33,493 nucleotides of DNA from Bradyrhizobium hipponense (lineage in GTDB: Bacteria; Pseudomonadota; Alphaproteobacteria; Rhizobiales; Xanthobacteraceae): positions 1-33,493 of the forward strand of contig NZ_VSTH01000115.1 of NCBI RefSeq assembly GCF_008123965.1, read 5' to 3'. Shown piece by piece: positions 7,105 to 12,924 of the stretch (positions are counted from its first letter, which is position 1; every line of letters starts with the position of its first letter). Under the pieces are notes generated by a model. That model saw only the letters and a list, made by a program, of their open reading frames with translations, had not been told where the DNA came from and did no database searches. The translations under genes and the position numbers were made by a program.

Positions 7105-8670
7105 ATGCTTCCTCAGCCAAGGCCAGCAGGGGCGAACTTCGTGGTAGCGACAGACCTCCAGCGGACCCAGGATCTGGATCGCGTTTCGGATCAGCCAGAC
7201 CAGGCGGACCAGCCGGTGACGCGGCTGCGCGGGCCGCGCGGGCTCGGTCTGTCCGGCAAGCTGCTGCTGCTGACCATCCCCCTGGTGATGATCGCGGCCG
7301 TCCTGCTCTACGTGCCTGCGATCGCCAACTTCTGGGTCAACCGGCTGAACGACCGCGTGGCGGCGGCCAACACGGCGGCGCTGGTGCTCGATGCCGCCCC
7401 GCTCGGCATGGTTCCCGATTCGCTGTCGCGGCAGATCCTGAAAAGCATCAATGCCCGCGCGGTCGCGATCAAGATGGGCCAGCAGCGCCGGCTGCTTGCC
7501 AGCGACAATTTGCCGTCCGCGATCGGGCACGACATCGACCTGCGCGACATGACGGCGTGGGAGGCGATCACCGGCTCGTTCCAGATGATGCTGGAGACCG
7601 GCAACCGGGCGATCCGCATCGTCGGCCCCGGCGTCGGCAACGCCCAGTTCATCGAGATCGTCACCGACGAGCTGCCGCTGCGGCAGGCCATGTATCGCTT
7701 CTCCCGCAACGTCGTGGTGGTCGCGCTGATCATCGCGGCTCTGACCGCGGGCCTCGTCTATCTTGCGCTGCATTATCTGTTCGTGCGGCCGATGCGGCGG
7801 CTGACCGCGAGCCTGATCGGCTTCCATGAAAACCCCGAAAGCTCGGCGCGAATCATCGTGCCGAGCCAGCGCAGCGACGAGATCGGGGTCGCCGAGCGCG
7901 AATTGTCCGACATGCAGCGCGATTTGATGTCGATGCTGAATCAGAAGAGCCGGCTCGCGGCGCTCGGCCTTGCCGTGTCCAAGATCAACCATGATCTGCG
8001 CAACCTGCTGGCCTCGGCGCAGCTGTTGTCGGATCAGCTTGCCAGCGTGCCCGATCCGCGGGTGCAGCGTTTTGCACCGAAGCTGGTGCGCTCGCTCGAG
8101 CGCGCCATCGCCTTCTGCCAGTCGACGCTGTCCTACGGCCGCGCCCAGGAAGCCGCGCCCGACCGCCGCATCATGCTGATCGAGCCCGTCGTCATGGAGG
8201 TGCGCGAGACCGCGGGCCTCGCCAACGAGGCTTCGATCGCCTGGGTTGCCGCAATCGAGCGCGGGCTCACGATCGATGCCGATCCGGACCAGCTGTTCCG
8301 GGTGCTGCTCAACCTCGTTCGCAACGCCGCCCAGGCGCTGGAAAGCCATTCGTCCGGCGGCGGCGGCGACGGCGGCGTGCGGCAGATCCGGATCACGGGC
8401 AAGCGCGAAGGCGCCGTCGCCATTCTGGAGGTCTCCGACACCGGCCCCGGCGTGCCCCAGAAGACCCGGGAGCACCTGTTCGAGGCGTTCCAGACCTCCG
8501 GCCGCCCTGGCGGCAGCGGCCTAGGTCTCGCCATCGCCGCCGAGCTCGTCCGCGCCCATGGCGGCGACATCCATCTGGTCGAAGGCACCCTCGGCGCCAC
8601 CTTCCGGATCGTCATCCCCGACCGCCCGGTGGAGCTACTCTCGATCCGCAACGAGCGGGCGCGGGCGTAG
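7105..8670 (+). CDS. Membrane sensor histidine kinase, orphan
   Basis: This 521-residue inner-membrane kinase has an N-terminal helix (about 52-72), a periplasmic sensor of about 130 residues, a second helix (about 203-224), a HAMP-like linker (about 225-278) and a kinase core. Core motifs are the H-box INHDLRNLLASAQ with H296, the N-box NLVRNAAQ (403-410), DTGPGV (446-450) and GGSGLGLAIAAEL (469-481). The H-box is of the HDLRN type rather than the commoner HELRT. No response regulator is adjacent, so the partner is unknown. No good ribosome site precedes the ATG at 7105; a GTG 13 codons later is an alternative. It is divergent from rpmH. Confidence 0.85.
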   Translation: MLPQPRPAGANFVVATDLQRTQDLDRVSDQPDQADQPVTRLRGPRGLGLSGKLLLLTIPLVMIAAVLLYVPAIANFWVNRLNDRVAAANTAALVLDAAPLGMVPDSLSRQILKSINARAVAIKMGQQRRLLASDNLPSAIGHDIDLRDMTAWEAITGSFQMMLETGNRAIRIVGPGVGNAQFIEIVTDELPLRQAMYRFSRNVVVVALIIAALTAGLVYLALHYLFVRPMRRLTASLIGFHENPESSARIIVPSQRSDEIGVAERELSDMQRDLMSMLNQKSRLAALGLAVSKINHDLRNLLASAQLLSDQLASVPDPRVQRFAPKLVRSLERAIAFCQSTLSYGRAQEAAPDRRIMLIEPVVMEVRETAGLANEASIAWVAAIERGLTIDADPDQLFRVLLNLVRNAAQALESHSSGGGGDGGVRQIRITGKREGAVAILEVSDTGPGVPQKTREHLFEAFQTSGRPGGSGLGLAIAAELVRAHGGDIHLVEGTLGATFRIVIPDRPVELLSIRNERARA

Positions 8671-8686
8671 TCGGCCAGCGGCCGAC
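8670..8686 (+). terminator. Hairpin at end of histidine kinase gene
   Basis: GTCGGCC-AGC-GGCCGAC is a perfect 7-bp GC stem with a 3-base loop, starting on the last base of the TAG stop. No T-run follows, so it is not a standard intrinsic terminator; it may slow polymerase or protect the 3' end. Confidence 0.35.
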
Positions 8687-8836
8687 CCGGGAAACTGTCA
8701 TTTCCGTGCAAAATCTCTCTATCCCGGACCTTGCCAACGCCGGCAAGAGCGGTTAGTCAGAGCCCTCTTTCGCACCCCTCCGGCGCTGTCTGGAGGCTGC
8801 GTGCGGGCTAGCCCCGCATCGCCGTTCGCGAAACAC

Positions 8837-8913
8837 GCGCCCGTAGCTCAGCTGGATAGAGCATCAGACTACGAATCTGAGGGTCGGACGTTCGAATCGT
8901 TCCGGGCGCGCCA
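8837..8913 (+). tRNA. tRNA-Arg(ACG)
   Basis: The cloverleaf can be drawn by hand. Acceptor GCGCCCG (8837-8843) pairs with CGGGCGC, followed by G and an encoded CCA (8911-8913). The D-loop region is AGCTCAGCTGGATAGAGC. The anticodon stem TCAGA/TCTGA closes the loop CTACGAA with anticodon ACG at 8871-8873. The T-arm contains GTTCGAATC. ACG reads arginine CGN codons after A34 deamination. The region to its right looks accessory, and tRNA 3' ends are common integration targets, but I find no second copy of the 3' end in this window. Confidence 0.95.
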
Positions 8914-9240
8914 GTCGCACGAGTTCCTAATGAAAAATCCAGAACTAACGCGATTACAAGCGCTTAGCTGCCGCTCGGTGGTGTGAAGCGGTGGTCAAAA
9001 TGCGTGTCCTGATGGGTGTCATCAAAGACCGACACAATACGTATTACGCGTTATACGTATTACGCGTAAAACTGTGCCTGCGAAGCCGAAGGGACTGCGG
9101 GCAGCGGTCGCGCTTGTAAGTCTGGCGGTGGCCTGCCCTTGAAGCCGAACCATTTGAAGTCGGGGGCCGGGGGCACGGCCAAAAGGGGCCCGGTTGGCCA
9201 TATGGGACCCATTCGCAGCACCTGAGTGGCGCTCTTTCGA
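8914..9240. other. Non-coding gap after tRNA-Arg
   Basis: No convincing gene is seen here. The left 120 bp is less GC-rich than the flanks. It contains the tandem 16-bp palindromic repeat at 9039-9070. The right part holds short G/C-runs such as GGGGGCCGGGGGC. Confidence 0.5.
9039..9070. repeat. Tandem 16-bp repeat of alternating palindromes
   Basis: Two head-to-tail copies, 9039-9054 and 9055-9070, share ACGTATTACGCGT; 14 of the 16 positions match. Each copy joins TACGTA and ACGCGT palindromes, and TTACGCGTAA at 9060-9069 is itself a perfect 10-bp palindrome. The alternation looks like a multi-site protein-binding region (operator or recombination site). It lies about 125 bp after the tRNA and about 410 bp before the small secreted protein gene's start codon. 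Confidence 0.6.
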
Positions 9241-9483
9241 TCATCGTTTCAAGCACGCGGCAATATACGGACGTAGTCCGCCAGCGCTTCCGCCCCTTTG
9301 ATTTGAGAGTCCCATCTTTCGACCCTCATCCTCGCAACGCTGGCGCTTGGCAGCAAAGGCGGGATTTTTCATGGCACAATCGAGCCGCGCCGGTCCCTCA
9401 GGAAGTTGTGCGCAGTTTTGCGCTAAAGCGTTTGATCCGACCGGGCCGAGCAGCAGAACCGCTAATGCAATCATGCGAAACAT
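9241..9483 (-). CDS. Small secreted four-cysteine protein
   Basis: This 80-residue protein has a typical signal peptide (MFRMIALAVLLLGPVGSNALA, cut near residue 21). A mature part of about 59 residues follows, with four cysteines at 24, 36, 50 and 77 that could form two disulfides in the periplasm. A strong ribosome site (AGGGGG, five bases before the ATG at 9483) supports translation. I do not recognise a named family. It lies in the accessory-looking stretch after the tRNA, downstream of the truncated recombinase on the same strand. Confidence 0.65.
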   Translation of the reverse strand: MFRMIALAVLLLGPVGSNALAQNCAQLPEGPARLDCAMKNPAFAAKRQRCEDEGRKMGLSNQRGGSAGGLRPYIAACLKR

Positions 9484-9637
9484 AGTTGCCCCCTAAAAGA
9501 AACTGAGGACGAACGAACAACGCACAATACCACAAAACTTGTACGAGCACGAGACCACGGTTCCGATTAGCGCCGCTGATGGCGGAGACGCAATGCGAGC
9601 GCTGCCAGAAAGCTGAGGAGCGTGCTTGTCCATCCTC

Positions 9638-10120
9638 TCAGCCTTCGAGCGCACGGTAGACCGACGCGCGGCCAATCTTGAGAGTCTTTGCGATGGCTGA
9701 CGCGCCCATGCCTTCAGCCTTGAGCGCCTTCACTTTGGCGGGGTCGATGGACGCCTTGCGACCTTGGTACACCCCGCGTGCCTTGGCTTCCGCAATACCC
9801 TCAAGCTGCCGCTCCCTTCGCAGGTTGGTCTCAAACTCAGCGAAGACACCGAGCATGTCGAGGAAGCATTTTCCGGCCGCTGTGCTGGTATCGATCGGTT
9901 GCTCTGTCGCCCTCAGGGACGCGCCACGGGCTCTGACGGTGCGCACGATGTCCTGAAGATCACCGATGCTGCGTGCGAGCCGGTCAATGCGCGTCACCAT
10001 CAGCACATCGCCAGATCGAAGGAAGTCGAGCGCGGTGCGCAACTCCTCCCTTCCCGCTGTGGTGGTGCCGCTGCGCTTCTCGGAGCGGATCAGGTCACAG
10101 CCCGCCGCGCGCAACGCACC
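9638..10120 (-). pseudogene. Truncated serine recombinase (resolvase/invertase family)
   Basis: About 160 residues match the Pin/Tn3-resolvase family from ALRAAGCDLIRSEKRSG onward. Visible are the active-site arginine region VTRIDRLARS, the long E-helix (FLDMLGVFAEFETNLRRERQ), QGRK, and a C-terminal Hin-like helix-turn-helix (AKTLKIGRASVYRALEG). The first roughly 30 residues, including the YARVST/DQ segment with the catalytic serine, are missing. Upstream in-frame codons back to a TAG at about 10189 read unrelated sequence and offer no family start. Homology stops near 10120, so a rearrangement replaced the 5' end. The product, if made, could bind DNA but not catalyse strand exchange. Confidence 0.8.
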
Positions 10121-10234
10121 CCATCGGTACAGTGCGGCCGATTTCTTGGTTGCTGAGGAGGTGTTCGCGGTTGACGAAGTGAGCTAGTGTGACTTGCGGT
10201 TGAGGCGAAAATCATTCGTGCGGAGGCGAGCTTG

Positions 10235-10549
10235 ATGACGGCCGACTATGCGTTTTGGACGGCAATCGCGGTAATGACGGGCGCCAGTCTGCTCTTAGGT
10301 CCGCGTATCAGGGCCGGGCGGATTGCAATGCAATGGGGCTTTGATGGCAATCCTACTTGGTACGCGCCGAAACGGCTGGGTCTTTGGGGATTGGTGATAC
10401 TGGCACTTGCGGTGCGCTTGCTGATTTGGACCGCAATGACGTACACGCCCGATAAGGTCCACAGTGCCGAAGTAGGACTGCTGCTGTTCTCTCTGATTAT
10501 CGCGGCATCGCACATCTTCGTGTTGCTGCGTGCGGCCAGAGCGCAATAG
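10235..10549 (+). CDS. DUF1648-like small membrane protein
   Basis: This 104-residue protein has three predicted membrane helices (about 7-24, 48-66 and 80-99). Between the first two, MQWGFDGNPTWYAPKRLGLW resembles the DUF1648 signature (a 'H/QW-x-DG-x-P' turn with a following K-R-x-G). GGAGG at 10222-10226, eight bases before the ATG at 10235, is an excellent ribosome site and decides against the TTG at 10232. It is divergent from the truncated recombinase; the 5' part of this gene's region is what replaced the recombinase N-terminus. DUF1648 domains occur in SdpI-like immunity and other membrane proteins; no specific role can be assigned. Confidence 0.65.
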   Translation: MTADYAFWTAIAVMTGASLLLGPRIRAGRIAMQWGFDGNPTWYAPKRLGLWGLVILALAVRLLIWTAMTYTPDKVHSAEVGLLLFSLIIAASHIFVLLRAARAQ

Positions 10550-10666
10550 ACAGCTCTCTCGCCGTGCGGCTTGATGGTGGTCACAAGCGGTGGTGCAAAC
10601 GCGGACGCAGCTACGCCGGTTTCTGCTGAATTTTCAAAGCGAATGTCGGGCGTCGGTCGCCTTGTT

Positions 10667-10683
10667 CCGTGGCGCGCCATTTC
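10667..10683 (-). repeat. Partial copy of the 60-bp 3'-flank element
   Basis: The minus strand reads GAAATGGCGCGCCACGG, identical to the start of the element in the full copies, and then diverges. It lies 56 bp beyond the stop of the NAD(P)-binding gene, in the same position and sense as the four full copies. It could be a remnant, or chance similarity around the TGGCGCGCCA palindrome. Confidence 0.4.
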
Positions 10684-10739
10684 GCTAGAAGTGCGAACGC
10701 CAGCGGTCGCCGATTCTACGCTCGATGCGGCGATCCCTT

Positions 10740-11474
10740 CTATACAGCAGCTGGCGATCTCTGATCGGGTGTGAGCTTCTCGAACAAGGCGCTCCAGCTC
10801 TCCCGCCGCGGGCCCTTGCCCCACACGATTTCGAACGTCACCCGCGACGCGCTGGGATGCTGCATCGCTTCGACGAACGCCTCCGCGACATCGGCGCGGG
10901 CAATCCGGTGGCGAGGCGACAGCGGGAGGGCATCCTGATCCACAATGACGGCATGCTCGCCGCCGGGGCGGTCGAGGAGGAAGCCCACGCGTATGATCGT
11001 ATAGTCCAGGCCGCTGGTACGAATGTCTTCTTCAATGCGCCGGCGCCAGACGAGCGTGTTCCTCTTGAGGAGGTTGAGCAGGGCGCCTGCCAGGGAAGGC
11101 GTCGCGATGCCGATCGAGTTGAGATAGACGAAGCGGCCCGAAAGCCTGGCTTGCCGCGCAGCGGCGAGCGTGTCCGCCACGCCCTGATAATCGGTCGCCT
11201 TCACCAGACTTTCAGGCGCGTAGCGCCCGCTCGCTGCGCCCGCCGTGAAGATGATGTGATCAACCTGTGCGACCGCCGGGGCAAGCGTGTCCGCCTTGGT
11301 GAGGTCCCCGCCGGTCACCTCAAAGGAGGTGCCGAGTTCGGCTGAGGCTCTCGCCGGATCCCGCGCCAGCACCCGAACGCGGAAGCCCCGCTCATTCAGC
11401 AGGCGCGCGATCAGGAGCCCGGCGCCCTTTGTGCCGCCGATGACCAGGACGCGGCTCGTTGTAGTCTCGCTCAT
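10740..11474 (-). CDS. NAD(P)-binding, NmrA/SDR-like protein
   Basis: This 244-residue cytoplasmic Rossmann-fold protein has the dinucleotide-binding loop VIGGTKGAG (about 10-18), the RVLARDPARA segment that contacts NADP phosphate, a DLTKADTL acidic turn, and IFTAGAAS. The later YLNSIGIA and the DYTIIRVGFLLDRPGG segment are typical of atypical SDRs of the NAD(P)H-binding (NmrA-like) family. Such proteins are oxidoreductases or redox sensors; the substrate is unknown. The start is the ATG at 11474, preceded by GGAGG at ideal spacing. The frame runs upstream to 11603 through the 60-bp repeat, which is not part of the gene. Confidence 0.82.
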   Translation of the reverse strand: MSETTTSRVLVIGGTKGAGLLIARLLNERGFRVRVLARDPARASAELGTSFEVTGGDLTKADTLAPAVAQVDHIIFTAGAASGRYAPESLVKATDYQGVADTLAAARQARLSGRFVYLNSIGIATPSLAGALLNLLKRNTLVWRRRIEEDIRTSGLDYTIIRVGFLLDRPGGEHAVIVDQDALPLSPRHRIARADVAEAFVEAMQHPSASRVTFEIVWGKGPRRESWSALFEKLTPDQRSPAAV

Positions 11475-11579
11475 CGGGCCTCCGGTATTGACCCTTGAAC
11501 GTGCCCCCGAGGTCATGCAGCGATTGCTCGCGGAGAGAACGGCGTAGTCTCGGCGGCTACGCCGGGCTGCGGAGCGCGC

Positions 11580-11640
11580 CATCATAGCGTCACGGCGAAG
11601 CAATAGTGCCCATCTTCATCGGCCGTGGCGCGCCAGTTTT
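11580..11640 (-). repeat. 60-bp 3'-flank element, copy A
   Basis: On the minus strand GCGCCACGGC pairs with GCCGTGACGC (9 of 10 pairs). After a CGAT bulge, GAAG pairs with CTTC around the loop ATGGGCACTATTG. The same strand keeps a frame reading WRATADEDGHYCFAVTL then TGA. It lies 110 bp downstream of the GYD gene's stop, in the same sense. Confidence 0.85.
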
Positions 11641-11750
11641 CGATCGCTCCGGGGTAAAGCACCAAGCACTGGGAAGAATGCCGCACCAACCTCGCGCAAG
11701 CGAAGTGGCCCGGGGGTTGGCAAGGAAAGCTGTGACCCACCCCCCGGCGC

Positions 11751-12035
11751 TTAGCCCGCTGCGTCCTTGATCGCGGTTTCGAAGCTCTTTGCGTCGAAGG
11801 CGGGCATGCTTTGGATCCGCCCCAGACCCTGGGTCGCGTACCAGACGGAGAACGCGAGCATCGCCTCCTGATTCGGGGCATCGACGATGTCGACGAAATC
11901 GTAGTAGCCCTGCGTGTAGTGAATCGACTCGATCTTGATGCCCAGCTTGTCGAGCTTTGCCTTGGCCTTGCTGGTCCGCTCCGATTGCTTGCTTGCCCAC
12001 TCCGGGCTCAGATTACCAAGCAGCACATATTTCAT
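11751..12035 (-). CDS. GYD domain-containing protein
   Basis: This 94-residue cytoplasmic protein starts MKYVLLGNLSPEWASKQSER. It carries the GYD-family pattern: a ferredoxin-like alpha/beta fold with LDKLGIKIESIHYTQGYYDFVDIVDAPN in the middle (here QGYYD in place of the canonical GxYD). The ATG at 12035 follows GGAGG with seven bases spacing, a decisive ribosome site; the frame upstream is not family sequence. The function of the family is unknown. It lies between two unrelated small-enzyme genes on the same strand. Confidence 0.82.
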   Translation of the reverse strand: MKYVLLGNLSPEWASKQSERTSKAKAKLDKLGIKIESIHYTQGYYDFVDIVDAPNQEAMLAFSVWYATQGLGRIQSMPAFDAKSFETAIKDAAG

Positions 12036-12172
12036 GGCTACCTCCACGTGATGTTGAATTATATTTGCGCGAAGGACCATACAATTATACGCCTTCCGGC
12101 GACCCTTGCCCATGCCCTTCCGCGTATCGGGAACGGCGAGCCACGGGTTCCCGCTATCTTGGCTGACAAGCC

Positions 12173-12643
12173 CTACAGCCAGCGCCGTACCCGCGCGCGG
12201 TAGCGGCGATAGACGTCCCCGAACTTGCGCTCAAGATAGGTTTCCTCGCGGCTGATCACACCGTAGCGGATGACAAGAGCAAAGGGCGCCAGCGTCATCA
12301 GCAGCCAGAGGCTGTTGAAGGCAATAGCCAGGCCGATGAGCCCCAGCACCATGCCGAGATAAATGGGATTGCGTGTGAAGCGGTACGGGCCGGCCTCCAC
12401 GATGGTCGTGGTCGGCAGGTTGGTGGGCACGTTCGAGCCGGCCCGGGTCATGGTAAAGATCGCCCACGCGACCAGCGCCAGCGCAAGGACAAACACTATA
12501 GCGCCGACCCAGCCTGCAGATACCGCGGCCGGCAAGAACGACAGGGGCATAAGCCAATTGAGCATGAGCCCGGCAAGCACCGCGAGCGTCCACGCGATCG
12601 GCGGCCGGACAATGACGTCAGCGGTATCTGCCGTGTCAGACAT
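12173..12643 (-). CDS. Isoprenylcysteine methyltransferase-like membrane protein
   Basis: This 156-residue protein has about four membrane helices. Its C-terminal catalytic signature is EAGPYRFTRNPIYLGMVLG, then SREETYLERKFGDVYRRYRARVRRWL. That pattern (GPY-x-x-x-R-x-P-x-Y ... EE-x-x-L-x-x-x-FG-x-x-Y) is shared by the ICMT/PEMT-type S-adenosylmethionine-dependent methyltransferases. Bacterial members often act on lipids or unknown small molecules, and no substrate is indicated here. The ATG at 12643 (MSDTADTADV) fits the family length; the 41-codon upstream extension looks non-coding. Confidence 0.82.
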   Translation of the reverse strand: MSDTADTADVIVRPPIAWTLAVLAGLMLNWLMPLSFLPAAVSAGWVGAIVFVLALALVAWAIFTMTRAGSNVPTNLPTTTIVEAGPYRFTRNPIYLGMVLGLIGLAIAFNSLWLLMTLAPFALVIRYGVISREETYLERKFGDVYRRYRARVRRWL

Positions 12644-12760
12644 GGCGGGACCGGTGAAGCTGCGCTCCCTAGATGTGGCCTGCTGAAGACAATTTGCAAG
12701 CGTAGCAAAAAATCGCGGGCATTGCGAGATTTGCCGGTTGGAGCGCGTGACGGGCCGCTT

Positions 12761-12820
12761 CATCATAGCGCCGCGGCGAAACAGTAGTGCCCATCTTCAT
12801 CGACCGTGGCGCGCCATTTT
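12761..12820 (-). repeat. 60-bp 3'-flank element, copy B
   Basis: On the minus strand GCGCCACGGT pairs with GCCGCGGCGC (one A/C mismatch, one G-U). After CGAT, GAAG pairs with TTTC through one G-U. The frame reads KWRATVDEDGHYCFAAAL then TGA. It lies 104 bp beyond the stop of the GGDEF-EAL gene, in the same sense. As in copy C, the 5' flank carries TTTGTACTGAA; here about 11 extra bases separate that flank from the element. Confidence 0.85.
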
Positions 12821-12924
12821 AACCGCCATTCAGTACAAAGCCGCAAACTACTGCAGAGCTCCCGTATGGATGGGTGCCTATTTGATCTCGATTGGAATCT
12901 AAGGTTGATGTCGTAGCGGACGCC

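Noticed and set aside
7045..8475. Long minus-strand open frame opposite the histidine kinase
   Set aside because: It is an antisense shadow rich in His/Asp/Arg. The plus frame carries all kinase motifs.
8891..10685. Attachment-site duplicate of the tRNA-Arg 3' end
   Set aside because: Only the short GGCGCGCCA recurs (for example 10671, 11628, 12809), and it belongs to the 60-bp element. No match of 15 bases or more to the tRNA end was seen.
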